From the NCBI GenBank assembly GCA_029961685.1, contig JARWKL010000007.1:25925013-25989012 (forward strand): a stretch of 64,000 bases of DNA. The letters run 5' to 3'. This DNA comes from Aristolochia californica. Taxonomy: Eukaryota > Streptophyta > Magnoliopsida > Piperales > Aristolochiaceae. Position numbers and translations under genes: made by a program. Numbering within the stretch: the stretch's first letter is position 1; every line of letters begins with the position of its first letter. Below the pieces are notes generated by a model. The model searched no databases and was not told where the DNA came from. It was given only the letters and a program-made list of their open reading frames with translations. Positions 11,603 through 24,000 of the stretch are shown here, one piece after another.

Positions 11603-12276
11603 GGATAACAAAACTTTTGTGTTCATTTCTGTTGGGTGAATAAATTTTCTTTATTTATATTTGTTATTGTTTTAAATTTTTTCCATACATCAACGATAAA
11701 ATTTTCACTTTGTTGTTAGCTTTTTGCCTTGTTGGTTTTCGGGATGAAGGGAGAGCGAAAACTCAAAGTTTTGATTTTAGAAAAAAGGGTACATCTAAAA
11801 TGGAAAAGCACAATGCACAATTTTAGCGAGAGATAATTCCAAAGAGTGTCGGTAATTTTCAGGGATTGTAAGCTCTTTTTAATTTTTATATCTCATGTTT
11901 TGCAATCGTCGGGAAAAATTGGTGGCAAAGGATTTTTAACAGAGTGTTGAATTGCAATCCATAATTCATTTCATACAAAAATATAGCCCGTTACGCATGA
12001 TAAATCACTTTACAATCATCTATGATTGTTAGACCAAATTTTTGAAAATGGGCAAAATAATGACTTGTTAGACTCCGGTAAATATCCCACCGCACGTTCA
12101 CTTGAGAATTTGATGAGCGTTTGTTATTCTCTTTAAAAGCATTGAATCCATAGGTCATTTGAATCTTTAACATGTTTCAATCCAGCATATCCATTTTTAA
12201 AACGTGTGTAGAAAAAATCTCCTTCATGTAAAATTCCTAGCTTAATCTGGTTGGACTAATGGAATTTCCCAAACTT
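11603..12276 (+). repeat. Type A exemplar monomer
   Basis: Diagnostic features in order: gttgggtgaataaatt, tttatttatatttgttattg, the pyrimidine-rich linker to gccttgttggttttcggg, aatggaaaagcac, gtaagctctttttaat, aattggtggcaaagg, gttagaccaaatttttgaaa, gacttgttagactc and cctagcttaatctggttgg. Length 674 bp. It contains the full 16 bp dyad. The private change aagcattgaatcc removes the GGATCC that A tails normally carry. Confidence 0.9.
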
Positions 12277-12948
12277 GGAAACAAAACTTTTGTGTTCATT
12301 TGTGGTGTTTGAATAGATATTTTTTATTTACATTAGTTATTATTTTAAATATTTTCCACACATCAGCTATAAAATTTTTATTTTGTTGTGATCTTTTTTG
12401 CCTTTTTTGTTTACGGGAAGAAGGGGGAACGAAAACTCAAAGTTCCGATTTACGAAATAATGTACATCTAAAATAGAAATGCACAATGCACAAATTTAGA
12501 GAGAGATATTACCAAAGAGTGTTTGTATGTTTTAGGGATCGTATGCACTCTTTTGTTTTTATATCTAAGGTTTTGTAATCGTCGGGAAACGGGGGAGGCG
12601 GGCAATTTTGAACTGAGTGTTGACTTCAAATCCATCAGTCATTTCTTACAAAAATATAGCCTGTTACGCATGACAAATAACTTTACAATCATCTATGATT
12701 GTTAGCTCAACTTTTTGAATATGGGCAAAATAATGGCTTGTTTGACTCGGGCAAATATCCCACCGCACGTTCACTTGAGAATTTAATGAGCGTTTGTTAT
12801 TCTCTTTAAAAGCTTCCGATCCATAGGTCATTTGAATCTTTAACATGTTTCTGGCATGCATATCCATTTTTAAAACATGTGTAGGAAAATTCTCCTTCAT
12901 GTAAAATTCCAAGATATTAGTTTTGGACTAGTGAAATTTCCCAAACTT
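12277..12948 (+). repeat. Type B exemplar monomer
   Basis: Diagnostic features in order: gaatagatattttttattt, cattagttattattttaaat, ttgttgtgatctttttt, gatcgtatgcac, gaaacgggggaggcggg, gttgacttcaaatcc, gacaaataactttac, gttagctcaactttttgaat, tggcttgtttgactcggg, tttctggcatgcat and aagatattagttttggac. Length 672 bp. Full dyad present. Confidence 0.9.
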
Positions 12949-13623
12949 GGATAACAAAACTTTTGTGTTCATTTGTGGTGTGTGAATAAATTTTCTTCAT
13001 TTACTTTTTTTATTGTTTTAAACTTTTTCCGTACATCAACTATGAAATTTTCATTTTGCTGTGATCTATTTGCCTTTTTTTTTTACAGGATGAAGGGAGA
13101 GCAAAAAACTCGAAGTTTTGATTTAAGAAAAATGTGTACATCTAAAACGGAAATGCAAAATGCACATATGTAGAGAGAGATAATTCCAAAGAGTGTCTGA
13201 AATTTTTAGGGATTCTAAGCACCTTTTTGTTTTTATATCTCAGGCTTTGCAATCATCAGGAAAAATGGGTTGCGGGGGATTTTTAATTGAGTGTTGAATT
13301 GCAATCCATAAGTCATTTCATACAAAAATACAGCATGTTACGCATGATAAATCACATTACAATCATCTATGATTAATTATGTCAGCTTTTTGCAAATGGG
13401 CAAAATAATGGCATGTTTGACTCAGGTAAATATCCCACCGCAAGTTCACTTGAGAATTCAATGAGCGTTTGTTATTCTGTTTAAAAGCTTTACATCCATA
13501 GCTCATTTGAATCTTTAACATGTTTCAAACATGCATATCCATTTTTAGAACATGTGTGCATGAAATCTCTTTCTTGCAAAATTCCAAGCAATTAGGGTTA
13601 AACTCGTGAAATTTCCCAAAATT
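12949..13623 (+). repeat. Type C exemplar monomer
   Basis: Diagnostic features in order: gtgtgaataaattttcttc, ccgtacatcaactatgaaat, gctgtgatctatttgcc, aaaactcgaagttttg, aaaacggaaatg, gtaagcac-like block, aatgggttgcggggg, cacattacaatc, gattaattatgtcagc, tggcatgtttgactc, gcaagttcacttg and ggttaaactcgtg. Length 675 bp. Only the inner 14 bp of the dyad is kept. Confidence 0.9.
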
Positions 13624-15646
13624 GGATAAAAAAACTTTTGTGTTAAATTTAGTTGGGTGAAAAATATTTTTTATTTATATTTGTTATTGTTTTAGATTTT
13701 TTCCATACATCAACTATAAAATTTTCATTTTGTTGTATGCTTTTTGCCTGCTTTATTTTCGGGATGAAGGGAGAGCGAAAAATCAAAGTTTTGATTTAAG
13801 AAAAGAGTGTGCACCTAAAATGGAAAAGCACAATGCAAAATTGTGGGGAGAGATAATTCCAAAAAGTATCTGTAATTTTTATGGATTGTAAGCTCTGTTT
13901 AGTTTTAATATCTCAGGTTTGCAATCGTCGGGAAAAATTGGTGGCAGAGGATTTTTAACGGAGTGTTGAATTGCAATCCATAAGTCATTTCATTAAAAAA
14001 TATAGCCTGTTACACATGATAAATCACTTTACAATCATCTATGATTGTTAGATCAAATTTTTGAAAATGGGCAAAAAAATGACTTGTCAGACACGGGTAA
14101 ATATCCCACCGCACGTTCACTTGAGAATTTAATGAGTGTTTGTTATTCTCTTTAAAAACTTTGGATCCATAGGTCAATTGAATCTTGAACATGTTTCAAG
14201 CATGCATACCCATTTTTGAAACATGTGTACAAAAACTCTCCTTCATGTAAAATTCCAAGCTTAATAGGGTTGGACTAATGGAATTTCCCAAACTTGGATA
14301 ACAACACTTTTGTGTTCATTTGTGGTGTGTGAATATATATTTTTTATTTATAGTAGTTATTATTTTAAATATTTTCCACACATCAACTATAAAATTTTGT
14401 ATTTTGTTGTGATCTTTTTGGCCTTTTTTGTTTACGGGATGAAGTGGGGAGGCTAAACTCAAAGTTCTGATTTAAGAAAAAGTGTACATCTAAACATGAA
14501 ATGCACAATGCACAAATGTAGAGAGAGATATTTCGAAAGAGTGTCTGTATGTTTTAGGGATCGTATGCACTCATTCGTTTTTATGTCTAAGGTTTTGCAA
14601 TCTACGGGAAACGGGGGAGGCGGGTGATTTTTAACTGAGAGTTGACTTCAAATCCATAAGTCATTTCTTACCAAAATAAAGCCCGTTACGCATGACAAAT
14701 CACTTTACGATCAGCTATGATTGTTAGCTCAACTTTTTGAATATGGGCAAAATAATGGCTTGTTTGACTCGGGCAAATATCCCATAGCACGTTCACTTGA
14801 GAATTTAATGAGCGTTTGTTATTCTCTTTAAAAGCTTTGGATCTATAGGTCATTTGAATCTTTAAGATTTTTCTGGCATGCATATCCATTTTTAAAACAT
14901 GTGTACAAAAAATCTCCTTCATGTAAAATTCCAAGATATTAGTTTTGGACTAGTGGAATTTCCCAAACTTGGATAACAAAACTTTTGTGTTCATTTGTGG
15001 TGTGTGAATAAATTTTCTTCATTTAATTTATTTATTGTTTTAAACTTTTTCCGTACATCAACTATGAAGTTTTCATTTTGCTGTGATCTATTTGCCTTTT
15101 TTTGTTTACGGGATGAACGGAGAACCAAAAACTCGAAGTTTTGATTTAAGAAAAATTTGTACATCTAAAACGGAAATGCACAATGCACATTTGAAGAGAG
15201 AGATAATTCCAAAGAGTGTCTGTAATTTTTTGGGATTGTAAGCACCTTTTCGTTTTTATATCTCTGGTTTTGCAATCGTCGGGAAACATGGGTTGCGGAG
15301 GATTTTTAACTGAGTGTTGAATTGCAATCCATAAGTCATTTCATACAAAAAAATAGCCCATTATGCATGATAAATCACATTACAATCATCTATGATTAAT
15401 TATGTCAGCTTTTTTCAAATGAGCAAAATAATGGCATGTTTGACTCGGGTAAATATCCCACCGCAAGTTCACTTGAGAATTTAATGAGCATCTGTTATTC
15501 TCTTTAAAAGCTTTGCATCCATAGCTCATTTGCATCTTTAACATGTTTCAAAAATGCATATCCATTTTTTAAACATGTGTGGATGAAATCTCTTTCTTGC
15601 AAAATTCAAAGCTATTAGGGTTAAACTAGTGGAATTTCCCAAAATT
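13624..15646 (+). repeat. A-B-C trimer 3 of the regular run
   Basis: A starts at 13624, B at 14296 and C at 14971. The A copy and its upstream join carry private variants (gtgtgcatgaaatc, actcgtgaaatttcc, gtgcacctaaaatgg, agtatctgtaa). These reappear in the A copy at 17671, two trimers away, but not in the intervening A at 15647. The B tail has acgatcagctatgattg, shared with the next trimer. Confidence 0.92.
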
Positions 15647-17670
15647 GGATAACAAAATTTTTGTGTTCATTTGTGTTGGGTGAATAAATTTTTTTCTTTA
15701 TATTTGTTATTGTTTTAAATTTTTTCCATACATCAACTATAAAATTTTTATTTTGTTGTAAGCTTTTTGCCTTGTTTGTTTTCGGGATTAAGGGAGAGCG
15801 AAAAGTAAAAGTTTTGATTTAAGAAAAAAGTGTACATCTAAAAAGGAAAAACACAATGCACAATTGTAGGGAGAGATAATTCCAAAGAGTGTCTGTAATT
15901 TTTAGGGATTGTAAGGTCTGTTTTGTTTTTATATCTCAGGTTTTGCAATCATGGGGAAAAATTGGTGGCAGAGGATTTTTAACTGAGTGTTGAAGTGCAA
16001 TCCATAAGTCATTTCATACAAAAATATAGGCCGTTACGCGTGATAAATTACTTTACAATCATTTATGATTGTTAGATCAAATTTTTGAAAATGGGCAAAA
16101 TAATGACTTGTTTGACTCGGGTAAATATCCCACCGCACGTTCACTTGAGAATTTAATGAGTGTTTGTTATTCTCTTTAAAAGCTTTGGATCCATAGGTCA
16201 TTTGAATCTTGAACATGTTTCAAGCATGCATATCCATTTTTAAAACATGTGTAGAAAAAATCTCCTTCATGTAAAATTCCAAGCTTAATATGGTTGGACT
16301 AATGGAATTTCCCAAACTTGGATAACAAAACTTTTGTGTTCATTTGTGGTCTGTAAATAGATATTTTTTATTTACATTAGTTACTATTTTAAATATTTTC
16401 CACACATCAACTATAAAAAATTTTATTTTGTTGTGATCTTTTTTGCCTTTTTTGTTTACGGGATGAAGGGTGGAGGGTAAACTCAAAGTTCTGATTTAAG
16501 AAAAAAGTGTACTTCTAAAATTGAAATGCACAATGCACAAATGTAGAGAGAGATATTTCCAAAGAGTGTTTGTATGTTTTAGGGATCGTATTCAGTCATT
16601 CCTTTTTATATCTAAGGTTTTGCAATCGTCAGGAAACGGGGGAGGCGGGTGATTTTTAACTAAGAGTTGACTTCAAATCCATAAGTCATTTCTTACCAAA
16701 ATAAAGCCCGTTACGCATGACAAATCACTTTACGATCAGCTATGATTGTTAGCTCAACTTTTTGAATATGGGCAAAATGATGGCTTGTTTGACTCGGGCA
16801 AATATCCCACCGCATGTTCACTTGAGAATTTAATGAGCGTTTGTTATTCTCTTTAAAAGCTTTGGATCCATAGGTCATTTGAATCTTTAACATGTTTCTG
16901 GCATACATATCCATTTTTAAAACATGTGAAGAAAAAATCTTCTTTATGTAAAATTCCAAGATATTAGTTTTGGACTAGTGGAATTTCCCAAACGTGGAAA
17001 ACAAAACTTTTGTGTTCATTTGTGGTGTGTGAATAAATTTTCTTCATTTAATTTTTTAATTGTTTTAAAATTTTTCCGTAAATCAACTATGAAATTTTCA
17101 TTTTGCTGTGAACTTTTTGCCTTTTTTGTTTACGGGATGAAGGGAGAACGAAAAACTCGAAGTTTTGATTAAAGAAAAATTCGTACATCTAAAACGGAAA
17201 TGCTCAATGCACATATGAAGAGAGAGATAATTCCAAAGAGTGTCTGTAATATTTTGGGATTGTAAGCACCTTTTCGTTTTTATATCTCAGGTTTTGCAGT
17301 CGTCGGGAAAAATGGGTTGCGGAGGATTTTTAACTGAGTGTTGAATTGCAATCCATAAGTCATTTCATACAAAAAAATAGCCCGTTATGCATGATAAATC
17401 ACATAACAATCATCTATGATTAATTATGTCAGCTTTTTGCAAATGAGCAAAATAATGGCTTGTTTGACTCGGGTAAATATCCCACCGCAAGTTCACTTGA
17501 GAATTTAATGAGCGTCTATTATTCTCTTTAAAAGTTTTGCATCCATAGCTCATTTGCATCTTTAACATGTTTCAAACATGCATATCCATTTTTAAAACAT
17601 GTGTGCATGAAATCTCTTTGTTGCAAAATTCCAAGCTATTAGGGTTTAACTCGTGAAATTTCCGAAAATT
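15647..17670 (+). repeat. A-B-C trimer 4 of the regular run
   Basis: A starts at 15647, B at 16320 and C at 16996. The B copy carries gggtggagggtaaactc, related to gtggggaggctaaactc in the flanking B copies at 14296 and 18343. The B tail repeats acgatcagctatgattg. Confidence 0.92.
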
Positions 17671-19692
17671 GGATAACAAAACTTTTGTGTTCATTTGTGT
17701 TGGGTGAATAAATTTTATTTATTTATATTTGTTATTGTTTTAAATTTTTTCCATACATCTACTATAAAATTTTCATTTTGTTGTATGCTTTTTGCCTTGT
17801 TTGTTTTCGGGATGAAGGGAGAGCGAAAAGTCAAAGTTTTGATTTAATAAAAAAGTGTACACCTAAAATGGAAAAGCACAATGCACAATTGTAGGGAGAG
17901 ATAATTCAAAAGAGTATCTGTAATTTTTAGGGATTGTAAGCTCTTTTTAGTTTTTATATCTTAGGTTTTGCAATCGTCGGGAAAAATTGGTGGCAAGAGG
18001 ATTTTTAACTGAGTGTTGAATTGCAATCCATAAGTCATTTCATAAAAAAAATATAGCCCATTACGCATGATAAATCACTTTACAATCATCTATGATTGTT
18101 AGATCAAATTTTTGAAAATGGGCAAAATAATGACTTGTTAGACTAGGGTAAATATCCCACCGTTCACTTGAGAATTTAATGAGCGTTTGTTGTTCTCTTT
18201 AAAAGCTTTGGATGCATAGCTCTTTTGAATCTTTAACATGTTTCAAGCATGCATATCCATTTTTGAAACATGTGTAGAAAAAACCTCCTTCATGTTAAAT
18301 TCCAAGCTTAATAGGGTTGGACTAATGGAATTTCCCAAACTTGGATAACAAAACTTTTGTGTTCATTTGTGGTGTGTGAATAGATATTTTTTATTTACAT
18401 AAGTTATTATTTTAAATATTTTCCACACATCAACTATAAAAAATTTTATTTTGTTGTGATCTTTTTTGCCTTTTTTGTTTACGGGATGAAGAGGGGAGGC
18501 TAAACTCAAAGTTCTGATTTAAGAAAAAAGTGTACATCTAAAATGGAAATGCACAATGCACAAATGTAGAGAGAAATATTTCCAAAGAGTGTCCGTATGT
18601 TTTAGGGATCGTATGCACTCATTCGTTTTTATATCTAAGGTTTTGCAATCGTCGGGAAACGGGGGAGGCGGGTGATTTTTAACTGAGAGTTGACTTCAAA
18701 TCCATCAGTCATTTCTTACTAAAATATAGCCCGTTACGCATGACAAATCACTTTACGATCACGTATGATTGTTAACTCAACTTTTTGAAAATGGGTAAAA
18801 TAATGGCTTGTTTGACTCGGGCAAATATCCCACCGCACGTTCACTTGAGAATTTAATGAGCGTTTGTTATTCTCTTTAAAAGCTTTGGATCCCTAGGTCA
18901 TTTGAATCTTTAACATGTTTCTGGCATGCATATCCATTTTTGAAACATGTGTAGAAAAAATCTCCTTCATGTAAAATTCCAAGATATTAGTTTTGGACAA
19001 GTGGAATTTCCCAAACTTGGATAATAAAACTTTTGTGTTCATTTGTGGTGTGTGAATAAATTATCTTCATTTACTTACTTTAATGTGTTTAACTTATTCC
19101 GTACATTAGCCATGAAATTTTCATTTTGCTGTGATCTATTTGCCTTTTTTGTTTACGGGATGAATGGAGAGGGAAAAATTCGAAGTTTTGATTTAAGAAA
19201 AATGTGTACATCTAAAACGGAAATGCACAACGCACATATGTAGAGAGAGATAATTCCAAAGAGTGTTAGTAATTTTTTGGGATTGTAAGCACCTTTTCGT
19301 TTTTATATCTCAGGTTTTTCAATCGTCGGGAAAAATTGGTGGCAGAGGATTTTTAACTGAGTGTTGAATTGCAATCCATAAGTCATTTCAAACAAAAATA
19401 TAGCCTGTTACGCATGATAAATCACTTTACAATCATCTATGATTGTTAGATCAAATTTTTGAAAATGGGCACAATAATGACTTGTTAGACTCGGGTATAT
19501 ATCCCACCGCACGTTCACTTGAGAATTTAATGAGCGTTTGTTATTCTCTTTAACAGCTTTGGATCCATAGGTCATTTGAATCTTTAACAGGTTTGTGGCA
19601 TGCATATCCATTTTTAAAGCATGTGTAGAAAAAATCTCCTTCATGTACAATTCCAAGATATTAGTTTTGGAATAGTGAAATTTTCCAAATTT
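17671..19692 (+). repeat. A-B-C trimer 5, C copy is a C-A-B mosaic
   Basis: A starts at 17671, B at 18343 and C at 19019. The C copy begins as C (gtgtgaataaattatcttc, aaaacggaaatg). It becomes A near 19300-19330 (aattggtggcagagg, gttagatcaaattttt, gacttgttagactc) and ends as B (tttgtggcatgcat, aagatattagttttgga), so another C follows. The same double switch occurs at 63043-63718. Confidence 0.87.
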
Positions 19693-20368
19693 GGATAACA
19701 AAACTTTTGTGTTCATTTCTGGTGTGTGAATAAATTTTCTTCATTTTCTTTTTTGATTGTTTTAAACTTTTTCCGTACATCAACTATGAAATTTTCATTT
19801 TGCTGTGATCTATTTGCCTTTTATGTTTACGGGATGAAGGGAGAGGGAAAAACTCGAAGTTTTGATTTAAAAAAAATGTGTACATCTAAAACGAAAATGC
19901 ACAATGCACATATGTAGAGAGAGATAATTCCAAAGAGTGCTTGTAATTTTTAGGGATTGTAAGCACCTTTTCATTTTTATATCTCAGGTTTTGCAATCAT
20001 CGAGAAAAATGGGTTGCGGAGGATTTTTAACTGAGTGTTGAATTGCAATCCATAAGTCATTTCATACAAAAATATAGCCCGTTACGCATGATAAATCACA
20101 TTACAATAATCTATGATTAGTTATATCAGCTTTTTGCAAATGGGCAAAATAATGGCATGTTTGACTCGGGTAAATATCCCACCGCAATTTCACTTGAGAA
20201 TTTAATGAGCGTTTTTTATTCTCTTTAAAAGCTTTGCATCCATCGCTCATTTGTATCTTTAACATGTTTCAAACTTGCATATCCATTTTTAAAACATGTG
20301 TGGATGAAATCTCTTTCTTGCAAAACTCCAAAGCTATTAGGGTTAAACTAGTGGAATTTCCCAAAATT
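19693..20368 (+). repeat. C monomer (second consecutive C)
   Basis: C head with ttcattttcttttttgattg, C middle and C tail. It follows the mosaic C copy and leads to a normal A. Private bases include atcatcgagaaaaatggg and gattagttatatcagc. Confidence 0.85.
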
Positions 20369-21041
20369 GGTTAACAAAACTTTTGTGTTCATTTGTGTTG
20401 GGTGAATAAATTTTCTTTATTTATATTTTTTATTATTTTAAATTTTTTCCTTACATCAACTATAAAATTTTCATTTTGTTGTAAGCTTTTTGCCTTGTTT
20501 GTTTTTAGGATTAAGGGAGAGCGAAAAGTCAAAGTTTTGATTTAAGAAAAAAGTGTACATCTAAAATGGAAAAGCACAATGCGCAATTGTAGGGAGAGAT
20601 AATTCCAAAGAGTGTCTACAATTTTTTGGGATTGTAAGCTCTTTTTAGTTTTTATATCTCAGGTTTGCAATCGTCGGGAAAAAATGGTGGCAGATGATTT
20701 TTAATTGAGTGTTGAATTGCAATCCATAAGTCATTTTATACAAAAATATAGCCCGTTATGCATGATAAATCACTTTACAATCATCTATGATTGTTAGATA
20801 AAATTTTTGAAAATGGGCAAAATAATGACTTGTTAGACTTGGGTAAATATCCCACCGCACATTTACTCTAGAATTTAATGAGCGTTCGTTATTCTCTTTA
20901 AAAGCTTTGGATCCATAGGTCATTTGAATCTTTAACATGTTTCAAGCATGCATATCCATTTTTAAAACATGTGTAGAAAAAATCTCCTTCGTGTAAAATT
21001 CCAATCTTAATAGGGTTGGACTAATGGAATTTCCCAAACTT
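20369..21041 (+). repeat. A monomer before the B-C run
   Basis: Type A throughout, with tttttaggattaaggg in place of tttcgggatgaaggg and tgcgcaattgtag in place of tgcacaattgtag. The tail leads to B at 21042. Confidence 0.87.
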
Positions 21042-24000
21042 GGATAACAAAACTTTTGTGTTCATTTGGGGTGTGTGAGTAGATATTTTTTATTTACATT
21101 AGTTATTATTTTAAATATTTTCCACACATCAACTATAAATTTTTTATTTTGCTGTGATCTTTTTTGCCTTTTTTGTTTACGGGATGAAAGGGGATCGAAA
21201 ACTCAAAGTTCTGATTTAAGACAAAAGTGTACATCTAAAATGGAAATGCACAATGCACAAATGTGGAGAGAGATATTTCCAAAGAGTGTCTGTATGTTAT
21301 AGTGATCGTATGCACTTTTTTCGTTTTCATATCTAAGGTTTTTCAATCGTCGGGAAACGGGGGAAGTGAGCGATTTTGAACTGAGTGTTGACTTCAAAAC
21401 CATAAGTCATTTCTTACAAAAATATATCCCGTTACGCATGAGAAATCAGTTTACAATCATCTATGATTGTTAGCTCAACATTTTGAATATGGGCAAAATA
21501 ATGGCTTGTTTGACTCGGGCAAATATCTCACCGCATGTTCACTTGAGAATTTAATGAGCGTTAATTATTCTCTATAAAAGCTTTGGATCCATAGGTCATT
21601 TGAATCTTTAACATGTTTCTGGCATGCATATTCATTTTTAAAACATGTGTAGAAAAAATCTCCTTCATGTAAAATTCCAAGATATTAGTTTTGGACTAGT
21701 AGAATTTCCCAAACTTGGATAAAAAAACTTTTGTGTTCATTTGTTGTGTGTGAATAAATTTTTTTCATTTCCTTTTTTTATTGTTTTAAACTTTTTCCAT
21801 ACATCAACGATGAAATTTTCATTTTGCTATGATCTATTTGCCTTTTTCGTTTACGGGATGAAGGGAGAGCAAAAAACTCGAAGTTTTGATTTAAGAAAAA
21901 TGTGTACATCTAAAACAGAAATGCACAATGCACATAGGTAGAGAGACATAATTACAAAGAGTGTTTGTAATTTTTAGGGATTGTAAACACCTTTTCGTTT
22001 TTATATCTCAGGATTTGCAATCGTTGGGAAAAATGGGTTGCAGAGGATTTTTAACTGAGTGTTGAATTGCAAACCAGAAGTCATTTCATACAAAAATAAA
22101 GTCCGTTACGTATGATAAATCACATTACAATCATCTATGATTAATTATGTCAGCTTTTTGAAAATGGGCAAAATAATGGCATGTTTGACTCGGGTAAATA
22201 TCCCACCGCAAGTTCACTTGAGAATTTAATGAGCGTTTGTTATTCTCTGTAAAAGCTTTGGATCCATAGGTCATTTGAATCTTTAACATGTTTCAAGCAT
22301 GCATATCCATTTTTAAAACATGTGTAGAAAAAATCTCCTTCTTGTAAAATTCCAAGCTTCATAGGGTTGGACTAATGGAATTTCCCAAACTTGGATAACA
22401 AAACTTTTGTGTTCATTTATGGTATGTGAATAGATATTTTTTATTTAAATTACATATTATTTTAAATATTTTCCACACATCAACTATAAAATTTTTATTT
22501 TGTTGTGATCTTTTTTGCCTTTTTTGTTTACAGGAAGAAGGGGGAGCGAAAACTCAAAGTTCTGATTTATGAAAAAAGTGTACATCTAAAATGGAAAAGC
22601 ACAATGTACAAATGTACAGAGAGATATTTCCAAAGAGTGTCTATATGTTTTAGGGATCGTACGCACTTTTTTCATTTTTATATCTAAGGTTTTGCAATCG
22701 TCGTGAAACAGGGGAGGCGGGCGATTTTTAACTGAGTGTTGACTTCAAATCCGTACGTCATTTCTTACAAAAATATATCCCGTTACGCATGACAAATCAC
22801 TTTACAATCATCTATGATTGTTAGCTCAACATTTTGAATATGGGAAAAATAATTGCTTGTTTGACTCGGGCAAATATCCCACCATACGTTCATTTGAGAA
22901 TTTAATGAGCGTTTGTTATTCTCTTTAAAAGCTTCGGATCCATAGGTCATTTGAATCTTTAACATGTTTCTGGCATCCATATCCACTTTTAAAACATGTG
23001 TAGAAAAAATCTCCATCACATAAAATTCCAAGATATTAGTTTTGGACTAGTGGAATTTCCCAAACTTGGATAACAAAACTTTTGTGTTCATTGGTGGTGT
23101 GTGAATAAATTTTCTTCATTTCATTTTTTTATTGTTTTAAACTTTTTCCGTACATCAACTATGAAATTTTCATTTTGCTGTGATCTATATGCCTTTTTTG
23201 TTTACGGGATGAAGGGAGAGCGAAAAACTCGAAGTTTTGATTTATGAAAAATGTGTACATCTAAAACGGAAATGCACAATGCACATATGTAGAGAGAGAT
23301 AATTCCAAAGAGTGTCTGCAAATTTTAGGTATTGTAAACACCTTTTGGTTTTTATAAGTCAGGTTTTGCAATCGTCGGGAAAAATGGGTTGCGGAGGATT
23401 TTTAACTGAGTGTTGAATTGCAATCCATAAGTCATTTCACAAAAAAATATAGCCCGTTACGCATGATAAATCACATTACAATCATCTATGATTAATTATG
23501 TCAGCTTTTGGCAAATGGGCAAAATAATGGCATGTTTGACTCGGGTAAATATCCCACCGCAAGTTTACTTGAGAATTTAATGAGCATTTGTTATTCTCTT
23601 TAAAAGCTTTGGATCCATAGGTCATTTGAATCTTTAACATGTTTCAAGCATGCATATCCATTTTTAAAACATGAGTAGAAAAAATCTCTTTCATGTATAA
23701 TTCCAAGCTTAATAGGGTTGGACTAATGGAATTTCCCAAACTTGGATAACAAAAATTTTTTGTTCATTTGTGGTGTGTGAATAGATTTTTTTTATTTACA
23801 TTAGTTATTATTTTAAATATTTTCCACACATCAACTATAAATTTTTTATTTTGTTGTGATCTCTTTTGTCTTTTTTGTTTACGGGATGAAGGGGGAGCGA
23901 AAACTCTAAGTTCTGATTAAAGAAAAAAGTGTACATCTAAAATGGAAATGCACAATGCACAAATGTAGAGAGAGATATTTCCAAAGAGTGTCTGTATGTT

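Noticed and set aside
12240..12280. Pol III box A-like ttggactaatgg, as if derived from a tRNA or SINE
   Set aside because: It does not fit the box A consensus, no box B follows at the right distance, and no poly(A) tail or target-site duplication is seen.
12570..12605. CENP-B box candidate around cgtcgggaaacgggggagg
   Set aside because: The required TTCG-N4-A-N2-CGGG spacing is not met on either strand in the monomers I checked.
12664..12912. ~82-codon minus-strand open frame repeated in many B-type tails as a possible protein family
   Set aside because: It is the satellite sequence itself. Copies accumulate replacements, frameshifts (e.g. 36529-36798, 50048-50317) and losses with no sign of constraint, and no promoter or recognisable domain is visible.
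12973..13173. 66-codon plus-strand open frame with a hydrophobic Phe/Cys-rich stretch, resembling a small membrane protein
   Set aside because: The hydrophobic run is a translation of the T-rich monomer head. It overlaps open frames on the other strand and is broken in many copies.
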